Assembly (NCBI GenBank): GCA_002049455.2
Contig: KV918815.1
Span: 247,220 to 311,219, forward strand
DNA length: 64,000 nt
From: Porphyra umbilicalis
Taxonomy: Eukaryota; Rhodophyta; Bangiophyceae; Bangiales; Bangiaceae
Direction: 5' to 3'
The translations under genes were made by a program, and so were the position numbers. This document shows positions 18,229 through 28,318 of this stretch, piece by piece. Positions within the stretch are counted from its first letter, which is position 1; each line of letters begins with the position of its first letter. Below the pieces are notes generated by a model. The model did no database searches, was not told the DNA's origin, and worked only from the letters and a program-made list of their open reading frames with translations.

Positions 18229-20061
18229 GGTGCGAATTAAAGAAGGCGCACAGCGCAACGAACAGTCTTGGAGCGTACCACCTCAATGGGTTGGTGTAAG
18301 AGGGGATGTCGAAAAGAAGTAAGCAGCAACAAAGCAACCATACCGAGTAGGAGCGCTACTGCCTTAAAGGCGCAGCGTATCCCCCCCCGCCAGACTCGCC
18401 AGAACCGATACCCCCCCCCGCTCTTCCGCTGTCATCGGCTGTATCTACGCCGACGGCCACGCGGGACGGCGGCGACGCTACTTGTTACATCGCCTAGGGC
18501 CGTTTCCCCCAACAGCGGCCCCCTAACCCCTGCCAGGGCTCCCGCGTGCAGTACTCGCGGCGCATCGAGCGCGCTGCGGTCGACCCGTCGCCACCGCCCC
18601 ATTGCGGGACGCCCCCCCCACGAGCGCGCAGCAGTCGAAAAGCCTGCAGACCCTCGCCGCCACAACTTTCCCACCGCGGCCGTGGCGCACAGACGCCGCG
18701 CTGCAAGTAACGGGAACAGGACGGCGGATGACGGGGCGTGCGACGAGGGGGCGCCCCATCACGTGCCGCCTGCTCGGCCCTGAAAGTGCATGTCACCGCA
18801 GCTCGACCACCCCCCCGCTTGTGACCACCCCTCCCTCCGCTGTCCTCTCGTGCGGCCGCCGTCGCCTCGCCACCACGCGCAGCGCGCGCGTCTGCCGCAG
18901 CGGCTCGAAGCCGCAGGAAAGGCAGCGGCGACGGCGACAGCGGTGTGCGCCACCCGACCGGCTGCCTCCAGCCGTCGGGCAACCCGGCGAGGCGCGCGCC
19001 GGCCACGGCAGCCGCCACGGACGGCCGTGCGGGCTGCAACGCGGCCCCACAGCCGTATCTGCCGCGGGAACGGGCGCGCGCCATTGCTCCGCCATTGCTG
19101 TCAGCAGCATCACTTCCGGTACGAGCGCGGGCGGCACGCAGCTGCGGCGCCCCTGCAACCACTCCCGACTGTTCCCATCACGCGCCGTGTGCCACCGGTC
19201 GGTCAGCGCCGACCGCCGCCGCCACCCGTCGCCGTGACCCACCGGTCGCCAGTGGTCGTTCGTGCCATTTCGGTGACGCTAACGCACACGGCCCCGCCGC
19301 GCACGTGGCCGGTTGGCGGGATCGGGCGGCCGACCCCCGCCACGGGCTGCCGTGGGGCCCGATGGGCGGCGCAGTTCTCGTCCCTGCCGCCGCGTGCGCT
19401 GCGTCGTGACGCGGGCGTCGCTCCGCCGCCGATGCCCCACGCCGCCTTCAGCCCATTCCGGCCCCACAGAGCTTCTCAACTACACACCCTTCAGTCAGGT
19501 CCATCTTGCCGGATAGAGACAGCTTTGGCCATGGCTGTGTCGTGGAGGCCGGCCAGAACATCTTTAAGGCTGAGCACGCCCCCCAGTTTCTGACTTGACT
19601 ACTGGCTCGACAAACCCAACAACCGTTGCTCCCGAAGCATTGCGGTCATGCCCACCGCGAAGGGAGGGTGGCGATCGGCAGGGAGGTTGTTTTCCGGTGG
19701 CCAGGGTGTGACGGGTGCGAGGCAGTCGGCGGGGAGGTGGCTGCCGTGTGGCCAGGGACCGCGGACGAGGCCCTTTCCGGCTGTCCGGCACCCGACATGA
19801 TACTGGTGTATCAGGCAGGTCGGCGAAGCCCGGATGGCGGCCGTCGACAATGATGAGAGTCGCTGGTCGGAGGGATGGGACGGGGATCGCGGCCGACCGC
19901 GGCGAAGTCCCTGGTCGCGGACAGCCACACGAGGCACGTGAGGATCCAAATTTGAATCCTGGCCAGGCCGCCCGCATCCCGAGCCAGCATTCAAAAGCAC
20001 CCCTGCGCCCCATGCAGTCAGCACTGTCAGCTCCCCTCATCGAAACCCAACACTGACGCAC
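18229..20061. other. unassigned GC-rich region
   Basis: Open frames overlap on both strands at 18268-19593 (for example 18790-19593 + and 18494-19162 -). All are rich in Pro, Arg and Ala with no recognisable domain. 19560-20060 is more balanced in composition but also without a supported gene. Confidence 0.35.
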
Positions 20062-20132
20062 CCCCTAACCCCGGACAAACCCCCCCTAACCCAGAACAAA
20101 CCCTGTAACCCAGGACAAACCCTACCTAATCA
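20062..20132. repeat. degenerate CCCTAAC/GGACAAACC short repeats
   Basis: Four loose repeats of about 18 bp of the form CCTAACCC-GGACAAACCC. The CCCTAA-type core resembles telomeric repeat but is interrupted by ACAAA spacers, so it is not a plain interstitial telomere tract. Confidence 0.5.
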
Positions 20133-20330
20133 GATCCGAACCCTGGCATTATCAACACTCAGTCACGTGGATCGGTCGAGGTGCGGGTGGAGCCCGCCCA
20201 ATGGCCCTTTCTGGGATTCACGGCCGATGATGCTGCACGAAACACCAATACTAAAAGACCGGGGGGCTAAGAGCCGCGGGAACACACACCTGAAAGCGGT
20301 ACGGAACAACACAGCTGATTGGTTCATCAC

Positions 20331-20382
20331 CCTTCGATGTACTGCATCTTGCCTTCGATGTACTGCTGCAGTACATCGAAGG
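20331..20382. repeat. direct and inverted 14-15 bp repeats forming a hairpin
   Basis: CCTTCGATGTACTGC occurs directly at 20331-20345 and 20352-20366, and its 14-bp complement CAGTACATCGAAGG at 20369-20382. The second and third copies form a perfect 14-bp stem with a 3-base loop. Function unknown. Confidence 0.75.
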
Positions 20383-20401
20383 CTGTGATTTCCACCTCAC
20401 G

Positions 20402-20470
20402 GTGTCCAACCCCCCCCGCCCCCCCCCCAACCCCCCGCACGCCCCCCCCCCCCCCCCCCACACCCCCCCT
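20402..20470. repeat. C-rich tract
   Basis: About 70 bp almost entirely C on the plus strand in runs of 5 to 18, broken by G, AA and CA. The complementary strand could form G-quadruplexes. Length in a tract like this may also reflect assembly uncertainty. Confidence 0.7.
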
Positions 20471-20549
20471 GAGAGCCCCTCCCGTCGATTGTAGCCCACC
20501 TGCACGTCGAATCGACGGGGTGCGTTTTCTTTGAAATACAACCTCAAAA

Positions 20550-22503
20550 TTGGGCATCATGCAATACTCGGTCGAAGGCCCACTGCGCCGCCTCAACGCG
20601 GAGCTCGCGCCAGGTCGTCGCGGCCACGACCTCGCCTCCTCGCGGCCACCACCAAGGCGGTCGCCCTTGGGACCGCCGCGGTAGTGAAATCAATGAGCCG
20701 CTGGCGGCTCAGTGCTCGGCCGGCGCACCGCCGGCGCACCCACCGAGCGCCGACCGTTGTGGTGCTCTGCCACGGCTGCAGTGGCCGCCCACGACACTGT
20801 GGCTGCCCATCCGCTCGCGGCGGCGGCTCGTGCCGGCGGGGCTCCCCTCGCCCCGCCTCTCGGCGCCGCTCGTCGGGTCCGACTCGGCGGCCACGGTGAT
20901 CGCTTCCGGCGCCACCACGTTGGCGACAGGTACGCGTTGAGCGCATGCCACCCCCTCACCCCGGAGGGAGCGGTCGCGACGACCGCCGCCGCCGCCACCG
21001 TGCCGGCCGCTGCGGCCACCGCAGCCAACATCTAGCGGTCGACCGTGCGTCGCGCGTGGCAGCCCCCATTGTCGCCCGCCGCGCCGCTCTCCCGCACGCC
21101 AGAGTGGCAGCCGCGTCAGCCATTCACACACTGGCGCTGTGTGATCTCTCCCGTGAGGCATGACCTCGTCAGCGCCACCCGTCGGCAAGCGGCGCCGTTA
21201 GGCATGCGCACTGGCCCCCCGCCGCCAGCGTGCAATCGCCGGCTTGCTGTATGAACGAGCATGTCGGTGGGGGAGTGGGCATCCGACGCGCTTCCTCTCC
21301 CATGCGGTGGCGTTCGAAGATGTCCTTTTCGTGGGGTCAGCCACACCCTACAGGTCGCTCGTCCAACGCCTCTGTTCTTCCAGATCTACTCTCGCCAGAC
21401 GACGAGAGTAAGGAGGGGGGTTGGTGGCAAGACAGACGTTGCGCTTGACCTCTTCGGTGGCACCTAGAGGCGGGTAACACACAGGGCAAAGGGCAGGCCG
21501 CCCGCCCGCTCGACGGTTTCCACTGTCGAGGTGTGTTGTCTCCCATACAAGAGGTATGACCCACTTTCCCGCGACGGTCACCAAACGGGTGATCCTCGTC
21601 GCTGCACGGCGGCGCCGCTTGGCGGACACTGCCGCGGCGACCTTAGCAAGGGGTTGCAAAAGTCCACCGGGGGTGCACCCCACACATTCGGCCCCCTGGT
21701 CGGCCAAGCGACAAAGTCCAGGAAGCTCTGGACTTTCCTCAGAGTAGCAGGGTGCTCTCGCCGTGCTTATCCATATGTACTCGCTGGGGCGGTGTCCGTA
21801 GTACCAGTCACCTTCCTAGACCCACGTCCCACGCTATTCACATGCGCCCTGCCCTCATCCCGCGTACGTGTGTGTCTTGTCCTCACGACAGGTCCGTTCG
21901 TTCGTGCCGCCGCAAGACAATTAATTCGCCGTGGGCATGTGGGGGCGTGATTATCCCGCGAGAGAAATCCCAGGTCCTACGACTGGTCGTCGTCGGGTTG
22001 TTCCATTCGCCGGTGTGGCACGTGGTAGCTAACGGCCGTCCAGCCGAGCCTCTCGTGCCGCCGTCCTTACATTGGCCGTCCTGTCAGGACCGACCTCATA
22101 CGAGGGGTGGTGGCGAGGGGGTCGAACCTCACAACGTCTGTCTGGCGCCTCTCGCCGTCGTACCCCTTGCCTTCCACCCCCGCACGCCGTCGGGAATGGG
22201 CTGCTGCTGCTGTACCCCAGCGTATCGGGCGGTGCGCCAGTGGGTTTGCTGAGGCCGCCCCCATGAGGGTGTCCAAGAACGGGCCCTTGCTTCGACCGGG
22301 GCAGCTTAAAAGGGGCTGTCTAGCATTCCGGCTGTCTCACACTCAACCTCACCGAGTTGCGCAAGCAGCCAGCTACAAGAATTTCCAAGCTCTCCCGTCG
22401 CTACAGACGCGCCTCTAAAACCGCCACCCTCCCAGTCATGTTCGTCATCGGTCGTTGCGCTTCCCCCGAGACGCGCCCCAACGAACCCGTACCGCCAGCC
22501 ACC
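20550..22503. other. unassigned region upstream of the secreted-protein ORF
   Basis: 20590-21040 is GC-rich with Ala/Arg frames on both strands. 21050-22450 has more balanced composition and frames up to 166 codons (21752-22252 +). No domain is recognised in any. The final 150 bp may hold the promoter of the ORF at 22504. Confidence 0.35.
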
Positions 22504-23019
22504 ATGGCCTCTCACCGCGCGGCGGTGTGGCTCGTCGCCGCCGCCGTTGCCATGGTCGTTGTTGCCTCTGTGCCCGCGGCGCGGGCCGTGCCCACCGCCG
22601 CCACGGGCGTGACCATCGGCGCCAACGCCATCATCGCCGGCGCGGGTGCCGTCGAGCGAGCGGCGCTGTCCTTCCCCGTCGCCAACAGTGGCGATAGCGG
22701 CGCCCGCTGGACCGCTGCACAAGTGCCGGAGGCGGCGCGTGTCAGCGATCTTGCGGGCGGTGGCGGCTTTAGCGCTACCTTGCACGGCGCTGTTCACTTT
22801 ACCGCGACGGAAACCGCGTCCCTTCCTGGCGCGCGGCTGTTGGGCGCGAGCGAAGCCATTGCAAAGGCCACGGCCTCGACGTTGCGCGAGTGGAACATCC
22901 GCGTCGTTCGGGGCCTCGCGCGAGCAATCGTGGACGACAGGCCGCTGGCTGATCGGTTCCACAGTGCGTGTCCGGGACTGTCCTGGGGAGGGGGGCGAGA
23001 ACGTGATCGGGGAGTATGA
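22504..23019 (+). CDS. putative secreted protein, unknown family
   Basis: The ATG at 22504 lies in a strong Kozak context (ACCATGG). The product (171 aa) begins with a classic signal peptide: MASHR, then a hydrophobic core of about 16 residues (AAVWLVAAAVAMVVVA) and a likely cleavage after ARA at residue 28. The mature part is Ala/Gly/Val-rich up to about residue 115, then more mixed (ASTLREWNIRVVRGLARAIV). No domain recognised. The last 20 residues (SWGGGRERDRGV) look like read-through into noncoding DNA, so the true gene may be spliced or end differently. The frame could be extended upstream to 22357, but that part has no signal-like start. Confidence 0.45.
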   Translation: MASHRAAVWLVAAAVAMVVVASVPAARAVPTAATGVTIGANAIIAGAGAVERAALSFPVANSGDSGARWTAAQVPEAARVSDLAGGGGFSATLHGAVHFTATETASLPGARLLGASEAIAKATASTLREWNIRVVRGLARAIVDDRPLADRFHSACPGLSWGGGRERDRGV

Positions 23020-23392
23020 GCGTGAATCTTCGCTCAACGAGTCCACCAGACGGATGGATAGGACGGACGCTTGTCACTCACTCCTGTGGTGGTGTGAGAG
23101 GCATAGCTATCCACCACTTCTGCGCCACCGGGCGCACGAGAGCTGCATTCTGTGGTTGCCGCGCATCCCACCGGCCCCCTTTTCCTTTGGGGATCCCACG
23201 TCTGCTGTGATATGCTCGCTCGCGTCTGTCAGTATTTTGCATCTGGAGAAGCTGCTAACTAACACTCTTTGATTCCCTTTCGCTCGAACACCCCTGGTCG
23301 GGCTCTCACTCCTACCACTCGTCTGTTTCCTATACAACCCCGCTCTGCCCTTTCACGCTTTCGCTTCCCCGCTCCTCCCCCCAGTCTTCGCC

Positions 23393-23623
23393 ATGAAGGA
23401 GTCCCTTTTCAAGACGGCCACCCACAGTTTGTCCGGCGTTGTCTACGCATCGAAGTGGAACGTGAACGGCACGATCATCGTCGTCTACGTCTTCCGCTCG
23501 GGCGTCCTTCTTCATCGGGCGAGGCCCGTCCTTGAAGACCTTTGCTTCGCAGATAATGGACGCTTCAAGGAGGAGGACAGCAGCAAATCGCCGTTGACCC
23601 GCGTCACGTTTGCAGCCCCGTAA
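23393..23623 (+). CDS. small hypothetical protein
   Basis: The ATG at 23393 has a GCC in front of it and is preceded by a pyrimidine-rich stretch. The 76-residue product has normal composition (MKESLFKTATHSLSGVVYAS), a hydrophobic segment around residues 27-40 (GTIIVVYVFRSGVLL), then a charged part (LCFADNGRFKEED). I do not recognise it. It may be a real short gene, an exon, or chance. Confidence 0.3.
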   Translation: MKESLFKTATHSLSGVVYASKWNVNGTIIVVYVFRSGVLLHRARPVLEDLCFADNGRFKEEDSSKSPLTRVTFAAP

Positions 23624-24134
23624 GCCCCGCAACGACGGGGCGCGTGGAGTCTCAGTTCGTGGCAGGGGGCATGGGGATGAAAAGGGGGAGTGGCGAAGAG
23701 GAGGAGGACCAAGGACTGCTAGGCACCCGCGCGGGCAGGAACGGCCCGCGCGCTGTCCCTGAAGCACCCTGCGATATGCCCTGCGGTGTGCGTTTGTAGT
23801 TTGAAAATCGCCACGACAGCGACAGCTGCCAGTGGCACCGCTTGTCAATGTATCTCTCGCGCTCGTCGCCGTCAACATCCGCGGTGGTTGGCACGTCCGT
23901 CAAAGTCTGTGCGACCTCCCTTTCCCCCCCCGCCACCCTCGTCCGCGTTCTCCCCTAGAGGTCCCCCATCTCTACCACAGCAGCCAACTCCGTGACGAGC
24001 CCAAGATTGATTTAATCTCCAGCCATGTTGCTGTCTTCCCAATTTTGGCCGATATAGTCAAAGTCAAGACAGAGTCTCGGTCAACTGCCCATTGGTCGAA
24101 CGAGCTTACTATCCGACTGAGTGAATGACTGTTA
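23624..24134. other. intergenic, nothing recognised
   Basis: Mixed composition, G-rich then C-rich. No gene or repeat supported up to the MITE at 24135. Confidence 0.3.
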
Positions 24135-24760
24135 TGGTGCGTGTCCCAAAAATGAGACATGCGCGTTTTCTGAAGGACTGACACACCACTGCACGGGGGC
24201 AGGCGGCGTGGGGTATGAGAAATTTCTCGACTGGCCTCCATGGAAAGAGCCTCTCCCGACGCGTGCTTGGCCGACAACTCCTTAATACCCGCCTGTGGGC
24301 CCTGTTCTGTGGACCTCTCAGATAGCCCCGATCTTAGAGCCAGTCTTTTTCAGGTTCTTGGGTTAAAGGTTTGCAACGCCAAAGCTCATGTGCTAACTGA
24401 AGCTTCGATGAGGGGTGTCCCAAATCGTGTTTTCCTCACAGGGGGCTACATGGGGGTCTTTTTCACGTTTTTATTGGTAAAGTGGTGCCCTTTTCTTCGT
24501 GCACAAATTGTCAGCAAGTGCCTGCTCTAGTATCAGTGCATATGATTTGGCCGCGTGATCGTCCCCTGTCGAAGTTGCAATCAATGACACTTTCCCCCAT
24601 GACACGTCAGGATGTGCCGCCTCTGCTAACACTGTCAGGGGCTGTTCTGGAATCACAGTGGGACCGAGTGGGTCACATTACATTATTGGACCGTTGCACA
24701 AAGCCAGTGGGCCGAGAAAACAAGAAAAACCGCTATGTCTCATGTTTGGGACACGCACAA
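24135..24760. mobile_element. MITE, Tc1/mariner-like, TA-flanked
   Basis: The ends are imperfect inverted repeats of about 28 bp. The left reads TGGTGCGTGTCCCAAAAATG, and the right, reverse-complemented, reads TTGTGCGTGTCCCAAACATG; both continue with AGACAT. TA dinucleotides sit just outside (24133-24134 and 24761-24762). No transposase frame fits in 626 bp. TA flanks and a TGTCCCAAA-type end fit a nonautonomous Tc1/mariner-like element. Confidence 0.65.
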
Positions 24761-24762
24761 TA

Positions 24763-26868
24763 GAGCAGCGCCAACCACGTTCGCAGCGAGCCGCTTTCGA
24801 ACGATTTAAGAGCGCCACGTAAGCAAGCGTGTAGTTGTTTGATTGGCTGTCGAACTGGCGTCGAGCCTTTCCGAACTGATGCTGACCGAGGCCATGTACT
24901 TGTCAAAAAAAAGGGTAGGCTACATTTTTTTTCGTGGAAATAAGAGCACGTGCTGATGCTTGTAACCTTCCGAACTCAACCGGCCCAGACGTCCCAGCTG
25001 ACTCTGCCGCGCACGTCGCGTGTCGATGAGCAATCGTAGCTGCGTGCGAGGGCGATCGTAGACCGATCGTTGCTAAAAACTGTGACACGAAGCCTATTGG
25101 GTACAGAATCTGGCCTAAATATGCGGTCATGGAGGCGATCGTCAAGCGACTTGGTGCCAGGTTCATGATCACCACGTGTCTCAGGGCATTTCCTGTGCAG
25201 CGCGGTTCTCAGAACGGTGACACGCTCGACCGATGGCGCGTCGCCAAAGAATGATCGGATCCGAGCATGTTGGACTGTGATGCTCGTCGCCGACAACACT
25301 GGCGGTTCGCGGATGGATGATGGTCGGTGACCCCTATGGTACCCCAGATGGTATATTTGCAAGACGTGGTCAAGTTGCACACATTCGTGTTGGATCATCT
25401 TGGGGCATTACGTTTGGCATGATTGGATTTGACCTTCGCTTTGCTCTAGTGGCTTTTGATTTGGTGAGTGATTCGATTTGGTGCGAGGGCGTGGGCGTCG
25501 CTGTGGGCGCGAAAGGAGGGAGCACTTCGGCCGGTGGGGACTACCTGAGAGATGCTCTCGGTCGTGAAAAGCGGGCGAACCTTGGGACAACCAACAAAGC
25601 ACGATCGCACACACAAACACAAGCTCATGCCACTCAACCACTTCACCGTGGTCCCCATATCCCTTTCCCAACTGCGTTTCGACTGATCAAGCTCTACTGC
25701 AAGTAACAGCATGCTGTCACCGTGCTGTGACTGTGCTTTGAAATAAACTTGTATGCTGAGCGCTCCTGGATGGCTCTGTGGCAGGCAAGGGTGGTCACAG
25801 CAGTTTTAATTCTGCGCTGTGAGTAGCTGAGAACTGCTGTGACTTGCCGTGAGCGTAACTCAGATCTGATCATTCTTTGGAGACGCGCCATAACTTGATC
25901 TCGGAAGCGACCGCACGGACAACGTTGCTCGGGGGAGCGCGAAGCTCAATCGGAGCAACGAACTACGGCCAATCAGGCCTGTTCTGTGGAGTACAGCGAG
26001 GGGCACCCTCTCCTGCGCCCGCTCTTGCGCCCCATCCTGCTGAGATGGCGTCCGGTGGCCAGGTAGCGAAGCTCCCGGCCTGGTCGGCCACCCAGAGGGG
26101 ATCAGCCACTACTGTATACGCAGAAACAGGTCCGCCGGCCGCATGGCACGACGTGGCGACGCGTTGGGAGCGACCGGCCCCCACGGGGCCGTCATGCAGT
26201 ACATGGGAATCTCGACAGTTCTCACCACGCGGCATGCTTGCAAAAGTGGCCCTGCTGGTGTCTCTCCGGCTCGTTATGCTGCCTCGAGCGAGAGTGTGTC
26301 AGATAGTTCGTGGTCGGAAGTGACAGCTCCCATACGGGCACCGACGTCCTGCAGATTGTTCGCAGAGATCGAAGCACGGCAGCGAAGCGTACGCCAGTCG
26401 ACTGCCATCTCACACGTTGACTAGTGTTAGCCTGGGTGATGTTTGACCGGGGCCGGTAGGTGATAGGGCACGAACTACCCAGGGATGCCGACGGCCCAGC
26501 GCCAAACGTAGACGATGCGATCAAGAATGTCACACGTAGTGACCTTCACGATCGTCTCGGAGCCCTCCTAAGCCACTGACAGCGCCCCAGTTCGTCTATA
26601 ACAGGCCGGCCCAGTTCGGAACAGTCGGTAATCGACCTCTGGCGTCCACATATCTGGCTTCTATGCTGAAGCCGACCCGTGCTTCGCGACTGCTTCCGAA
26701 CTCACCCGCGGGTTCTCCGGTTGGACTGATCTGTCCGCTGTAAATCGTTTATGGCGCGTTTGCGGGAATTCGGCATACGGTACGTGGTCGGTGGTGCTGG
26801 TTTCCGCATATGGTGCCAAGTTAGTCACGTGGGGACACGCTGTCCATATTTTTACGATAAACGACGTT
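24763..26868. repeat. left arm of palindrome 1
   Basis: Inverted copy of 28319-30424. It holds frames of 129 codons (25317-25706 +) and 148 codons (25877-26323 +) that are kept in the other arm only because the arms are nearly identical; no domain recognised. An AATAAA lies at 25742. The part 25430-25690 belongs to a repeat also present at about 50130-50412. Confidence 0.85.
25430..25690. repeat. dispersed repeat shared with the family B insertion
   Basis: The segment with GACAACCAACAAAGCACG and CCACTTCACCGTGGTCCCC matches 50130-50412 in the same orientation over about 280 bp. It is mirrored at about 29497-29757. On the opposite strand it contains TGGTTGAGTGG, which fits a Pol III A-box, so a SINE-like origin is possible. 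Confidence 0.6.
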
Positions 26869-26888
26869 GTTAAGATTGTTAAAGATAC

Positions 26889-27030
26889 GGTGTGCTACAG
26901 GGTGCTACTGGGTGCCACACGCTGCTACGAATACAGGGTGCTACAGGGTGCTACAGGCTGTATTTGTAACAAGTGCTACAGGGCGCTACACGCTACTACA
27001 AGCTGTCACTGCTACAAGGTGCTAGAGTGG
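26889..27030. repeat. irregular GCTACA-rich short tandem repeat
   Basis: About ten copies of a 9- to 12-bp motif built on GTGCTACAGG/GCTACTG, with drift between copies. Simple tandem expansion. Confidence 0.6.
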
Positions 27031-27689
27031 CCGCGGAGGCAGGCGAGGGGGGTCTGCGTGGCCAGCGTCTTGCTGTTTTGGGGGTTGGGTGGCGTTGGCA
27101 GGCGCTTGCGACTGCGGCAAGTGAGGGCGCATGCGAGCCCGCGGGCCGGCGGCTAGCGTGCGAGCGGGCCAGGTTTCCATGCTATGGGGCGATGTTTTTT
27201 CTTTCATTACCTGGGGCAGGCTTCAGTTCGATTTCCGCGTGGTTTTAGAGTACTTCTGGATCTGACACGTGTTTAAGAATTTTATTACAAATTTCCTATA
27301 GATTCCTCAGAAGGTCTCACTTGTTCCTTTGCTTCGAAGCGAACAGACCGGCGGTGTCCGTCGCGCGCCGTACGGACACGACCACTCGGCGCTAGTCGTG
27401 AAACGCCTTGTGTGCTGCGGCGGCGATGCCTGGGGAAGCGCCGCATCGGGGTTCTGAGTGAAGCTGTTCAGTGGGCCTTGTGGGGCACCGCCTACGGTAA
27501 GAGAGGGAGAGTAGCATAGATGAGCTTCTTGATTACAAGATGTGGACTGTGACTAGTCACCGGGGGCAGGCTAGCAAAAACTGTAATGGGGGCAATGGAG
27601 TCACGTTCAGATAGATGGCCGCCATGGCCGCCGCCGCACGCGCCGGTCGGCGTCGGATGACACACAGACAGGGTGCGCAGAGCGGGGCG

Positions 27690-27930
27690 TGGTTGTCGGC
27701 CACGGCCGCGTCGCGCCGCCTTTTGGCTGCACTGATCGTGCCTCCGCGCCGTGCGGGAGTGTGGCCACTGGTGGCGGGCGCGCGCTCGGCACGGACGCGT
27801 GCACCACAGCTGGTCGTGGCCGCCGTTGCGACCAATACGAGTCGGGGCGGACGGGGGCGACGCGGCCACTGTCGGCCGAACCCGCCGCTGTGGCCGACGA
27901 CTGCGACGGGCGCGAGGCACCAACCCGCCG
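27690..27930. repeat. dispersed GC-rich repeat, copy 2
   Basis: Inverted partner of 3540-3800. The plus-strand frame 27689-27934 gives a peptide with GGGRALGTDACTTAGRG that aligns with the minus-strand peptide of the other copy. It sits in the spacer of palindrome 1. Confidence 0.4.
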
Positions 27931-28318
27931 GTGACGCTGCCGCCAATGCCGGGCGGCGCGCAGGGCGGCGGCGGGCGGTTACGTGGGGGGGGAAAGCGGG
28001 GGGGGTGGGGGGGCGCCCGCCCGTGTCTATCCGTGGCAACAGCGGCGCTTCTGCTCGTGGCGGCGGTGCGTCAAACGGCGCGGGCATGCGGGTGACGACG
28101 CGCGAGACCTATCCCCCGGGGCTGGTGCCGCCGCTGCCGCGGCCGCCGGTTAGTGGTCACTGGCATGCGCCCGAGCGGCCGGGGGTGCCGCTGCAGACGC
28201 CGCCGCAGACGCAGCGCACACTGCGTGTCCCCCGGGCGTCGCTGAACGGCGACGACCGCGCCATAAAGGGGTCGGCATCAAAACCCCACACCGCATATAC
28301 GGTAAGGAAAATCCAAAA

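Larger units (their letters stand above)
26869..28318. other. spacer of palindrome 1
   Basis: Unique sequence between the arms. 26889-27030 carries about ten irregular copies of a GTGCTACAGG-type motif. 27590-28250 is GC-rich, and its part at about 27690-27930 is the inverted partner of 3540-3800. A plus frame of 303 codons (27615-28526) is open but extends into the arm and has no domain. Confidence 0.5.

Noticed and set aside
20062-20132. True interstitial telomere
   Set aside because: CCCTAA-like cores are separated by ACAAA spacers and drift between copies.
2038-20155. ATAATGCCAGGGTT at about 2040 and inverted at about 20150 as ends of an 18-kb element enclosing Harbinger
   Set aside because: Only about 15 bp match, neighbouring bases do not pair, and no target duplication is seen.
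25317-26323. Genes in the arms of palindrome 1 (129 and 148 codons)
   Set aside because: Conservation between arms reflects arm identity only. Peptides have no domain and overlap a SINE-like repeat.
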